From Blautia sp. OF03-15BH (GTDB taxonomy: Bacteria; Bacillota; Clostridia; Lachnospirales; Lachnospiraceae): a DNA stretch of 35,763 nucleotides. The notes beneath the pieces were generated by a model. It made no database searches and had not been told where the DNA came from. It saw only the letters and a program-made list of their open reading frames with translations. Position 1 is the first letter of the stretch; every line of letters begins with the position of its first letter. Made by a program: the position numbers and the translations under genes. Location: the NCBI RefSeq assembly GCF_003463065.1, contig NZ_QSCM01000024.1, forward strand, positions 1 through 35,763. The letters are read 5' to 3'. Shown one piece after another: positions 24,208 to 31,680 of the stretch.

Positions 24208-25896
24208 ATGAAGAAAAAAATACTGCCTGTGATAGCGGCAGCTGTACTGATCGTAATTCTTGCGGCAATTTTGATTGTCGGTAAAGTAGTAGATAAATAC
24301 ATTCCTACAGATGAACGGATGGATTCTGCGGAATATTATGGGATTACCGGGGAAGGTCAGGTGCCTGTGATCCTCCAGGATGAGGTGGCGCCGGAGCAGA
24401 GTATGCTGGTGGAAGGCGTGTCGTACCTGAATTACCATACCGTAAAGGACAGCTTGAACAGCCGTTTTTACTGGGATTCCACAAATCAGCTCATGCTTTA
24501 TACCACACCCACGGATGTGATCAAGATTCCGGCAGGCAGTGCGGAGTATACGGTTTCCGGGGAAGAGAAATCCTTCGACCAGATCATTGTCAGACTGGAA
24601 GGAGAGACTCCTTACATAGAAGCTGATTTTGTAAAACAGTATACAAATATGACTTATGAAACGCTTCAGGAGCCGGATCGCATCCTTGTGACTTACAAGT
24701 GGGGAACCATACAGCAGGCAAAGGTCAAACGGGATGAAGACGTCCGTTATCAGGGCGGAGTGAAGAGTCCGATCCTGACAGAGGTTTCCAAAGGTGATCT
24801 GGTGACCGTGCTGGAACAGCTGGAGAAATGGACCAGAGTTGCCACAGCGGACGGTTATATCGGTTATGTGAGAAATAAGAAGCTGGGTTCTGTGAAAGAA
24901 ACGACGATCTCCAATGAGTTTACGGAGCCGGAGTACACAAGGATCCGGAAGGATTACACCATCAATCTGGTATGGCACCAGATCAGCAATATGGATTCCA
25001 ACTATGCACTGTCTACGGATATAGAATCCATGACCGGCGTCAATACCATCTCACCGACCTGGTTTTCTGTAGCCAGCAAGGACGGAACCATTTCTTCTCT
25101 GGCAGATGCGAGCTATGTGGAGACCGCCCACGAAAAAGGCTTGGAGGTCTGGGGACTGGTAGATAACTTCAATCAGGAAGTGGATATGAAGGAAGTCCTT
25201 ACTAATACGACAGCCAGAGAGAAGCTGACGGACCAGCTGATCGAAGCGGCTCTAGAATATCAGCTGGACGGTCTGAATATTGATTTTGAGAATCTGGGTG
25301 AAGAACTGGGAGATGCCTATATCGAATTTCTGCGAGAACTTTCTGTTCAGTGCAGGAAAAACGGTCTGGTATTATCCTCGGATAACACCGTTCCCAGAGA
25401 TTTCAGTTCCTATTATCAGCGTGGTGAACAGGCTGAGGTGGTGGATTACTTCATTATCATGGGATATGATGAGCATTATTCCGGTTCGGAACCGGGTTCG
25501 GTTGCTTCTCTTTCCTTTGAAAAAGAAGGGATCGAGGCTACCATTGCAGAGGGTGTCCCGGCAGATAAGATCATCAGCGGTGTACCGTTTTATACCAGAC
25601 TCTGGAAGACCGATACCAACGGAGAGGTGAGCAGTGAGGCCATTGGCATGGACAGGGCAGATGACATACTGGAGGCCAATGGTGTGACGGCGAACTGGAG
25701 TGATGAGACCAGTCAGGATTATGCAGAATACCATGATCCGGATGGTGCACTTTATCAGATCTGGCTGGAAAATGAAGCATCCATTGAGCTGAAGGCCAAA
25801 CTTGTGCCGGAATATCAGCTGGCAGGTATTGCAGCCTGGAAGCTGGGCTTTGAACGTTCCAGTATCTGGGATGTGATCAGTACAAATATTAAGTAA
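24208..25896 (+). CDS. GH18-family wall hydrolase with SH3 domain, membrane-anchored
   Basis: 562 residues. One N-terminal membrane helix (about 5-26) with no obvious cleavage site. Next comes a beta-rich region like copper amine oxidase N-terminal domains (YNYHTVKDSLN-type, about 60-165). An SH3-like domain follows (about 180-230: SKGDLVTVLEQLEKWTRV, DGYIGYVRNK). The C-terminal GH18 barrel has the catalytic motif DGLNIDFEN and a late IAAWKLGFE strand. Relatives such as spore YaaH act on peptidoglycan amino sugars, so a role in the envelope or in spore germination is likely. GGAGGT lies 7 bases before the ATG. The CwlD-like amidase downstream supports a peptidoglycan role. Confidence 0.9.
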   Translation: MKKKILPVIAAAVLIVILAAILIVGKVVDKYIPTDERMDSAEYYGITGEGQVPVILQDEVAPEQSMLVEGVSYLNYHTVKDSLNSRFYWDSTNQLMLYTTPTDVIKIPAGSAEYTVSGEEKSFDQIIVRLEGETPYIEADFVKQYTNMTYETLQEPDRILVTYKWGTIQQAKVKRDEDVRYQGGVKSPILTEVSKGDLVTVLEQLEKWTRVATADGYIGYVRNKKLGSVKETTISNEFTEPEYTRIRKDYTINLVWHQISNMDSNYALSTDIESMTGVNTISPTWFSVASKDGTISSLADASYVETAHEKGLEVWGLVDNFNQEVDMKEVLTNTTAREKLTDQLIEAALEYQLDGLNIDFENLGEELGDAYIEFLRELSVQCRKNGLVLSSDNTVPRDFSSYYQRGEQAEVVDYFIIMGYDEHYSGSEPGSVASLSFEKEGIEATIAEGVPADKIISGVPFYTRLWKTDTNGEVSSEAIGMDRADDILEANGVTANWSDETSQDYAEYHDPDGALYQIWLENEASIELKAKLVPEYQLAGIAAWKLGFERSSIWDVISTNIK

Positions 25897-25902
25897 TAGA
25901 AG

Positions 25903-25955
25903 GGGAGCGCGAAGCGCAGACTGTCAACGGCAGTCCGTGCGGAGGCTCCCTTTTT
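25903..25955 (+). terminator. Terminator after the GH18 gene
   Basis: gggagc 25903-25908 pairs with gctccc 25945-25950 and is followed by five T. Inside are two small stems, gcgc/gcgc and gactg/cagtc. Confidence 0.8.
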
Positions 25956-26034
25956 GCGTCTCCTGTTCTAAGAAGAAACAAGGGTCTCATACACTGAAAA
26001 GACGGGAACGAGTGTAAAAAAGGAAGCCGGAAAT

Positions 26035-26739
26035 ATGAAAAAGATCCGTATGGAGACCGTTTTAAGTATTCTTCTCCTGGCAGGTCTGTGTCTTCTCTTT
26101 AGCAGAGAGAGCCACCAGACGGCAGGAAAGGCTGTGACAGGAGAAAAACAGGCGGAAGCAGCCGGTACAGTGGTGGTCGATGCCGGCCATGGCGGAAGCG
26201 ATCCGGGAAAGATCGGAATCAACGGAGCCCGGGAAAAGGAAGTCAATCTGGCCATAGCAGAGAAACTGAAGGAGTGTCTGGAAGAGGCAGGGATCCATGT
26301 GGTCATGACCCGCTCCGATCCCGGAGGCCTTTATCAGGAAGAGGATGAGAACAAAAAGCAGGCAGATATGCGTGCACGCTGTACCATTATCAATGAAGCA
26401 AAAGCAGATCTGACTGTAAGTGTTCACCAGAACAGTTATCCGGCAGAGGCTGTCTGCGGACCGCAGGTCTTTTATCATGCGCAGTCTTCGGAAGGCCGGA
26501 AGGCCGCAGCCTGCCTGCAGGAAGCCCTGAACAGTGCGCTTTCGATCGCAAGGCCGCGTGAGACGAAGGCCAACAATACCTATTACCTGTTGAAAAAAAC
26601 AAAAACGCCGGTGGTGATCGCTGAGTGCGGCTTCCTCTCCAATTATGAGGAGGCAGAAAAACTGACCTCGAAAGAATATCAGAAAGAGGTGGCAGAAGCG
26701 CTCTGCACCGGAATCCTGACCTATCTGAACGCAGAATAA
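26035..26739 (+). CDS. cwlD: N-acetylmuramoyl-L-alanine amidase, CwlD-like
   Basis: 234 residues with an N-terminal membrane or signal helix (TVLSILLLAGLCLLFS), then an Amidase_3 domain. The zinc ligands are visible: His in VVDAGHGGSDPG, Glu in GAREKEVN and His in TVSVHQNS. The catalytic Glu is in VIAECGFLSN. Length and layout fit CwlD, which removes the peptide from muramic acid so that the spore cortex can gain muramic delta-lactam. A vegetative amidase cannot be fully excluded. AAGGAAG precedes the ATG. It follows the GH18 gene after a terminator. Confidence 0.85.
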   Translation: MKKIRMETVLSILLLAGLCLLFSRESHQTAGKAVTGEKQAEAAGTVVVDAGHGGSDPGKIGINGAREKEVNLAIAEKLKECLEEAGIHVVMTRSDPGGLYQEEDENKKQADMRARCTIINEAKADLTVSVHQNSYPAEAVCGPQVFYHAQSSEGRKAAACLQEALNSALSIARPRETKANNTYYLLKKTKTPVVIAECGFLSNYEEAEKLTSKEYQKEVAEALCTGILTYLNAE

Positions 26740-26792
26740 GCATTCACTGAGGGATCAAGCTGCACCAGCTGGCGGAAATAAGGAGGAACTTT

Positions 26793-27530
26793 ATGAAAAA
26801 TAATTGGAAGAAATATAGAATTTTTACCGCTTTTCTCTGGAGCCTGCTCTTTCTGGCAGGCTGGAATCTTTCAGGAGTAAAAGCAGCGGCAGCAGCCGGA
26901 CCTTCCTGCGCAAAGACAAAAACGGTTTATTTTCAGAAACAGACCTTTCCGGATCCTGTAAGTCAGAAAGTCATTACCTCGTATGATCTTCTGGGTACAG
27001 GAGAACTGGATCTGAAGCATCTTTCCGGGAAGGCTGTGATCAGCAGCCTGAAATCCAGCAACCGGCACATTCAGGCTGTGGCAGACGTTCTTTATAAAAA
27101 AATCTATCTTTCAGCAGACTCTCTGAAAAACGGAGAGAAAACGGTCTTAAGCTTTACCGTGAAACAGAACGGGAAAAGCAGCCGTCTGACCTGTAAGGTA
27201 ACGTTCCGCACGGATTTTATAAAGAAAGCAAAGCTTGGAAACCTTGATCTGACGCGAAAGCTGAACCGTTCAGCCGGTGTATTGCGTGTCAAAACCGCAC
27301 AGAAAAAAGCAAAGGTAACGATCGCTCTGCCGACCGGTTATAAGATCGTGAGCATCCGCTATAACTACAAGGGGCAGGAGGCAGGTCCTGTCTGGAAAAA
27401 AGCGAAAAAGCTGAAAAATGGCGGAATCCTTTCTGTCAAAAAGAATACGGTTCTTTTGATCGAGTATGCACCGAAAACAGGGAAAACGTTGTATAACCGC
27501 TCTTATATCATACGGATCAACGGAAAATGA
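26793..27530 (+). CDS. Secreted lysine-rich protein of unknown function
   Basis: 245 residues. A clear signal peptide (basic start, then FTAFLWSLLFLAGWNLSG and a probable cut after VKAAAAA). The mature part is very basic (many Lys) and beta-rich, perhaps two Ig-like domains (about 40-135 and 155-243), each ending in a repeated-looking strand pattern (LSFTVKQNGKSSRLTCKV; VLLIEYAPKTGKTLYNRSY). No catalytic motif or anchor is seen. AAGGAGG lies before the ATG. It follows cwlD after 53 bases without a terminator, so it may share its transcript. Confidence 0.8.
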   Translation: MKNNWKKYRIFTAFLWSLLFLAGWNLSGVKAAAAAGPSCAKTKTVYFQKQTFPDPVSQKVITSYDLLGTGELDLKHLSGKAVISSLKSSNRHIQAVADVLYKKIYLSADSLKNGEKTVLSFTVKQNGKSSRLTCKVTFRTDFIKKAKLGNLDLTRKLNRSAGVLRVKTAQKKAKVTIALPTGYKIVSIRYNYKGQEAGPVWKKAKKLKNGGILSVKKNTVLLIEYAPKTGKTLYNRSYIIRINGK

Positions 27531-27599
27531 TGTGAGCTTCATTCGGACCGGGATTTGGCTATTTGCCGATGATGAAACTGCAAGGGATGCGTCTGGCTC

Positions 27600-27628
27600 T
27601 GTACAAACGCTCCGGATTCCGTTATACT
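27600..27628 (+). promoter_or_regulatory. Promoter of the MTA/SAH nucleosidase gene
   Basis: TGTACA (27600-27605), 17 bases, TATACT (27623-27628). The leader of about 115 nt contains a perfect 8-bp hairpin (27691-27698 with 27703-27710) without a T-run. Confidence 0.65.
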
Positions 27629-27750
27629 AGGCTATGAGCATCCACTTCCCCGCCGCTCAGGATCTTTGCACACCTGGATCCGGGGGCCTGTCCTGCATTT
27701 TCATGCAGGATGAGGAAGGAAAAACAGAGAAAACAACAAGGAGAAAAGAC

Positions 27751-28449
27751 ATGAATACAGTAGGTATCATCGGAGCAATGGAAATAGAAGTTGAGACCCT
27801 GAAAAAACACATGAAGATCAGAAGAACGGTAAACAAAGCCCATATGGAGTTCTGTGAAGGGGTTCTCGGAGGAAAAGAAGTAGTTGTGGTAAGAAGCGGC
27901 ATCGGAAAAGTCAATGCAGCTGTCTGCACACAGATCCTGGTAGATGATTTCAAGGCGGATACGGTGATCAACACCGGTATTGCAGGTTCTCTGAAAGCAG
28001 AGATCAACATCGGCGATATCGTGATTTCCACAGATCTGGTCCATCATGACATGGATGCGGTAAACTTTGGATATCCGCTGGGACAGATCCCGCAGATGGA
28101 TACGTTCTCTTTCAAGGCAGATGAGAAACTGGCAGAACTGGCTGAGAAAGCCTGCCATGAAGTGAATCCTGAGATTCAGGTATTCCGTGGAAGGATCGTC
28201 AGCGGAGATCAGTTTATCGCAGAGAAAGCAGTAAAAGAGCGTATTGCAGAGAACTTCCAGGGTTACTGTACCGAGATGGAAGGTGCTGCCATTGCACAGG
28301 CTGCTTATTTAAATGAGGTTCCTTTCGTGGTCCTTCGTGCCATTTCTGATAAGGCCGATGACAGTGCGACCATGGATTATCCTACCTTTGAAGCAAAAGC
28401 GGCAGAGCATTGCGTGAAGCTGGTGGAGCATTTCCTGGAACTGCTGTAA
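27751..28449 (+). CDS. mtnN: 5'-methylthioadenosine / S-adenosylhomocysteine nucleosidase
   Basis: 232 residues, the usual length. The start MNTVGIIGAMEIEVETL, the segment GIGKVNAA, TGIAGS, the substrate-binding EMEGAAIAQ and the catalytic Asp in AISDKADD are all diagnostic. The cytosolic enzyme removes adenine from MTA and SAH, recycling the products of SAM-dependent methylation and polyamine synthesis and feeding autoinducer-2 formation where LuxS exists. AAGGAG lies 7 bases before ATG 27751; the longer open frame from 27634 has no support. Confidence 0.95.
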   Translation: MNTVGIIGAMEIEVETLKKHMKIRRTVNKAHMEFCEGVLGGKEVVVVRSGIGKVNAAVCTQILVDDFKADTVINTGIAGSLKAEINIGDIVISTDLVHHDMDAVNFGYPLGQIPQMDTFSFKADEKLAELAEKACHEVNPEIQVFRGRIVSGDQFIAEKAVKERIAENFQGYCTEMEGAAIAQAAYLNEVPFVVLRAISDKADDSATMDYPTFEAKAAEHCVKLVEHFLELL

Positions 28450-28514
28450 GACCTCAGTCCCTTTTTCAGGTACCTGATCCCCTTTTCGAGGCGTTTTTTG
28501 TCAAACGAAAATGC

Positions 28515-28542
28515 TTGCAAAAGTCTGATGATGGATTATAAT
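28515..28542 (+). promoter_or_regulatory. Promoter of the membrane-protein gene
   Basis: TTGCAA (28515-28520), 16 bases, TATAAT (28537-28542). A leader of about 110 nt follows. Confidence 0.7.
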
Positions 28543-28587
28543 GGCTCTACAACCCGGGCATGATATCCGCTGCCTGTGTGGAAGAGC

Positions 28588-28626
28588 AACCGCATCCGAA
28601 GAAAGACCGGCTCTTTGGATGCGGTT
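28588..28626 (+). other. Leader hairpin
   Basis: A perfect 10-bp GC-rich stem (28588-28597 with 28617-28626) about 35 bases before the start codon, not followed by T. It may stabilise the mRNA or regulate translation of the next gene. Confidence 0.5.
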
Positions 28627-28661
28627 CCATCATCATATCTAAGTTCAAAAGGGGGATTCGT

Positions 28662-29516
28662 ATGTTACAGACAGTGATGCAGCAGAATTTACTGTTCTAT
28701 GGAATCGGAATTCTTAGCTTTTTCGGTGTGATAAGCCAGATCTGGCTCTGGATGATCTATGGCAGGATGACAAAGGATATGGAAAACGAGCGGGCAGCCA
28801 AAGGGAAACTGATCCGTCAGATCCGGCAGAGATATGGCCTCCTGAAGAGAATGGGTGACGGGAATGTCAATACCCGGGCTTTTATCGAGAGGAGCCTTTA
28901 TCAGTACCGGCATCTGGGGAGAACGCTCCATCAGTGGAGGCGGACCGGGACTGTGACGCTGGTCTTAAGCCTTATTCTGGCGGCAGCAGGCTACTATTAT
29001 GCGGGAAAGCTGCGGATGGGACTGGCTGTGCGTCAGGATTATCTGTGGGCCATGGGGATCGCTGCGGCAGTGACGGCTCTGGTCTATGGACTTACGGATG
29101 TCCGTTACCGCCGTTCTTATCTGGAAACAGGTCTTCTGGACATGTTGGAAAACAGCGGAAATGCTGCGGCTTCCGGAAAGTCTGCAAAAGACGCTTTTCA
29201 ACCGGAGAAAAGCCCGGCTGTTCTTTCCGGTCAGCCCGGCCAGGGGGATGAGAGCCGGGGACAGAATTCTGCACCGCTGGAAACGGCGGCCGCGGCGGAT
29301 AAACTTCCCTTCCGGAAAAACAAAAAAGCGGTGGCCCGGATGCAGCAGGAAAAGAAAGAACTCAAGGCCGATCTTTCACGGATCCGTGCTTCCGTAGGAG
29401 AAACAGCGGCAGGCGGGGAATCAGAAAAAGAGAGAAAGACAGAGGTTCTCAGAAATATGGATCCTGCGGAGCAGGAGCGTATTATACGAGAGGTGCTTAA
29501 GGAAATTTTATCGTGA
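28662..29516 (+). CDS. Integral membrane protein of unknown function
   Basis: 284 residues. Three predicted membrane helices: residues about 10-32 (FYGIGILSFFGVISQIWLW), 98-115 (TVTLVLSLILAAAGYYYAG) and 126-145 (WAMGIAAAVTALVYGL). A basic cytosolic loop links the first two. The C-terminal half is hydrophilic, first Ala/Ser/Gly-rich and then helical and charged (QQEKKELKADLSRIR; DPAEQERIIREVLKEIL), a likely coiled coil. GGGGGA lies in front of ATG 28662; an upstream in-frame start at 28560 would run through the leader hairpin and is less likely. I do not recognise the family. Confidence 0.8.
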   Translation: MLQTVMQQNLLFYGIGILSFFGVISQIWLWMIYGRMTKDMENERAAKGKLIRQIRQRYGLLKRMGDGNVNTRAFIERSLYQYRHLGRTLHQWRRTGTVTLVLSLILAAAGYYYAGKLRMGLAVRQDYLWAMGIAAAVTALVYGLTDVRYRRSYLETGLLDMLENSGNAAASGKSAKDAFQPEKSPAVLSGQPGQGDESRGQNSAPLETAAAADKLPFRKNKKAVARMQQEKKELKADLSRIRASVGETAAGGESEKERKTEVLRNMDPAEQERIIREVLKEILS

Positions 29517-29526
29517 AGAAATAGAC

Positions 29527-29555
29527 TTGAATCTGTCTGTCAATTCTGCTAGAAT
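29527..29555 (+). promoter_or_regulatory. Promoter upstream of the dehydrogenase gene
   Basis: TTGAAT (29527-29532), 17 bases, TAGAAT (29550-29555). Confidence 0.65.
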
Positions 29556-29606
29556 AAGGGCAGCAAAGAGAAGAACTGCTAAAGAGAATGTAAAGTAAAA
29601 ATGGCG

Positions 29607-29646
29607 AGGGCGCGGCAGGTTTGGTCTTGTCGTGCCCTTCTTTTAA
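29607..29646 (+). terminator. Terminator-like hairpin between promoter and dehydrogenase gene
   Basis: An 11-bp stem with two G-T pairs (29607-29617 with 29628-29638) followed by TTCTTTT (29639-29644 region), ending only about 14 bases before the start codon. It lies downstream of the promoter at 29527, so it may act as an attenuator or simply end a short transcript. Confidence 0.6.
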
Positions 29647-29659
29647 AACAGGAGTGTGT

Positions 29660-30613
29660 ATGGAGATTGTTTTTCTGGAAAAAGGTTCCCTCGGCTCTGA
29701 TATCGATCTGAGCTATTTTTCAGAACTGGGCCATGTGACCTTTTATGAAGTGACAAAGCCGGAACAGGTTCCGGAACGGATCAAGGATGCTGACGTAATC
29801 ATTGTCAACAAGCTTCCTATGGATGAGACCACTATTTCCGGAGCCTCTCATCTGAAGCTGATAGCGCTGACTGCTACAGGCATGAATAATATTGATTTTG
29901 ATTATACCGGTTCCCGTGGGATCCTGGTAAAAAATGTAGCCGGATATTCCACCAGTGCGGTGGCCCAGCACACGTTTGCTCTGCTTTTTTATGTGCTTCA
30001 CCGTCTGGCTTACTATGATCATTATGTAAAGTCCGGAGCTTACTGTGAAAATCCCGGATTTTCTCATTTTGATGAGAAATTTTCAGAGCTGGATGGCAAG
30101 ATCTGGGGGATTGTCGGTCTGGGAGCTATCGGACGGCGGGTGGCAGCCATAGCAGAAGCCTTCGGCTGTCATGTGATCTATTATTCTACTTCCGGAAGAA
30201 ACACGGATCAGCCGTATAAGCGGGTGGATTTTGAGGAGCTTTTGGAACGTTCCGATGTGATCTCTCTTCATGCACCGCTGAATCCGGATACCGAAGGGCT
30301 GATGAACCGGGAGGCATTCCGGAAAATGAAAAAAAGCGCCTTTCTGGTCAATGTAGCCAGAGGAGGTCTTGTAGTGGAACAGGATCTGGCAGATGCTCTG
30401 AACGAGGGCGAGATCGCCGGAGCCGGTCTGGATGTTCTCTGTCAGGAGCCCATGCGGCCGGAAAATCCTCTGTTTGCCATCCGGGACAGCAGAAAGCTGA
30501 TCATTACGCCGCACATGGCCTGGGCTCCGGTAGAAACCCGTGAGCGCCTGATGCGGTGTGTATATAAAAACATAGAAACCAGTTCCTGTTGTCAGGAACG
30601 GAACGCTGATTAG
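29660..30613 (+). CDS. D-2-hydroxyacid dehydrogenase (NAD-dependent)
   Basis: 317 residues. The Rossmann NAD site WGIVGLGAIGRRVA is clear, as are the family's catalytic residues: Arg in VNVARGGLV, Glu in the CQEPMRPENPLF segment and His in ITPHMAWA. It reduces a 2-keto acid to a D-2-hydroxy acid (hydroxypyruvate/glycerate, or a related pair); the exact substrate cannot be read. ATG 29660 has AGGAG 5 bases upstream; the open frame from 29621 overlaps the hairpin and is not favoured. The next gene follows after 47 bases. Confidence 0.92.
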   Translation: MEIVFLEKGSLGSDIDLSYFSELGHVTFYEVTKPEQVPERIKDADVIIVNKLPMDETTISGASHLKLIALTATGMNNIDFDYTGSRGILVKNVAGYSTSAVAQHTFALLFYVLHRLAYYDHYVKSGAYCENPGFSHFDEKFSELDGKIWGIVGLGAIGRRVAAIAEAFGCHVIYYSTSGRNTDQPYKRVDFEELLERSDVISLHAPLNPDTEGLMNREAFRKMKKSAFLVNVARGGLVVEQDLADALNEGEIAGAGLDVLCQEPMRPENPLFAIRDSRKLIITPHMAWAPVETRERLMRCVYKNIETSSCCQERNAD

Positions 30614-30660
30614 TACCAGACAAAAGCTGCATCAATATCTAATACGAGGAGGAAAAGATT

Positions 30661-31314
30661 ATGGCATTTTTTGATGAACTGAGCAAGAAACTTTCCGGAG
30701 TGAGCCGTGTAGCCGTACGGAAAGCAAAAGAAGTAACGGATATCGGAAGCTTAAAGCTTCAGATCGCGGATGAGAACCGGAAGCTGAGCAAGATCTATGA
30801 GAATCTCGGAAGAGAATACTATGACAGATTTCAGAATGAAGCGGCAGAGGAGCTGTCCGGACTGGTGAAACAGATCAAAGACAGTACCGATAAGGTCGCA
30901 GCTTTGCAGGATGAAATCAGCAGAGTAGAGGCAGAGAGTGCTGCCCGTGCAGAAGAAGAGCGTGTCCGCCGGGAGGCAGAGGCTCAGGCTAGAAGAGAGT
31001 CTGTGGCAGAAGCAGAGATGCGGGAAGTTGATGAGTACGAAGACGAGGAATACGAAGACGACGAGGAAGCGGCTAAAAAAAACAGCGAAATGACCGGGTA
31101 CGAAGAAGAGACAACTGGAGAAGAGGCAGCAGAGGACACGGACGAAACCGAAGACGAAGTTGACACTGCATACGCAGAGGAAACAGAAGAAGCGGCAGAG
31201 GAAGAAACTGTGGCAGAAGAAGGCGAAGCTGACGAGACTGCAGAGCTTGCTTCAGAGGAAGAACCAGGGGATGCCGAGACGGAAGAACCGGAGCAGAATT
31301 CAGAGTGGTTATAA
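30661..31314 (+). CDS. Acidic coiled-coil protein of unknown function
   Basis: 217 residues. The first 90 or so form a soluble helical part (MAFFDELSKKLSGVSRVAV, then LKLQIADENRKLSKIYENLG and VAALQDEISRVEAE), probably a coiled coil. The rest is low-complexity and extremely acidic (Glu, Asp, Ala, Thr), likely unfolded. No signal peptide and no enzyme motif. Related small coiled-coil proteins are widespread in Lachnospiraceae but I know of no function. GAGGAGG lies before the ATG. Possibly co-transcribed with the dehydrogenase gene. Confidence 0.82.
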   Translation: MAFFDELSKKLSGVSRVAVRKAKEVTDIGSLKLQIADENRKLSKIYENLGREYYDRFQNEAAEELSGLVKQIKDSTDKVAALQDEISRVEAESAARAEEERVRREAEAQARRESVAEAEMREVDEYEDEEYEDDEEAAKKNSEMTGYEEETTGEEAAEDTDETEDEVDTAYAEETEEAAEEETVAEEGEADETAELASEEEPGDAETEEPEQNSEWL

Positions 31315-31334
31315 ATCAAAACAGAGCTTGTATA

Positions 31335-31373
31335 CAAAAACCGGAATAGCTGTCGGGCACATTCCGGTTTTTG
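31335..31373. terminator. Bidirectional terminator
   Basis: A 13-bp perfect stem (31335-31347 with 31361-31373) with A and T runs forming part of the stem. It lies between the convergent genes ending at 31314 and 31385. Confidence 0.9.
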
Positions 31374-31384
31374 TTTTGCATATA

Positions 31385-31654
31385 TCAATCATCCTCTTCG
31401 AGCACCTGGATCTCCAGATAGTCGAAGGGCACTTCTTCAATAAAACTGTCTTTTCGAAAACGGGTCTTGCTGTGACGCTGAAATTCTGACACATTGGAGG
31501 AGAGCCAGATTGGCTTTCCAAGGTCAAATTCGTAGCAGATCTCTTCCAGAGCCTGAAAGACCTTGTGCGTCCGGCTGTCTTTCTGACCATTTTCCACAAC
31601 CGTATCTTTTAAGAGATGATTATCCTTCCAGAGCTTTCCCCACATTCTGAACAT
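31385..31654 (-). CDS. Small protein of unknown function
   Basis: 89 residues, soluble. The pattern fits a real protein: VFQALEEICYEFDLGKPIWL, then FQRHSKTRFRKDSFIEEV and the acidic end LEIQVLEEDD. AAGGAGGAAC lies 9 bases before the ATG. It follows the serine-hydrolase gene after 26 bases, so the two are probably one transcript. The Arg/Lys-rich middle and FIEEVPFDYLEIQ end are reminiscent of small conserved Firmicute proteins without known function. Confidence 0.82.
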   Translation of the reverse strand: MFRMWGKLWKDNHLLKDTVVENGQKDSRTHKVFQALEEICYEFDLGKPIWLSSNVSEFQRHSKTRFRKDSFIEEVPFDYLEIQVLEEDD

Positions 31655-31680
31655 AGTGCTAAGTTCCTCCTTTTCCAGAG

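Noticed and set aside
28450..28514. Terminator after mtnN
   Set aside because: T-runs are present, but no stable GC-rich stem stands directly in front of them.
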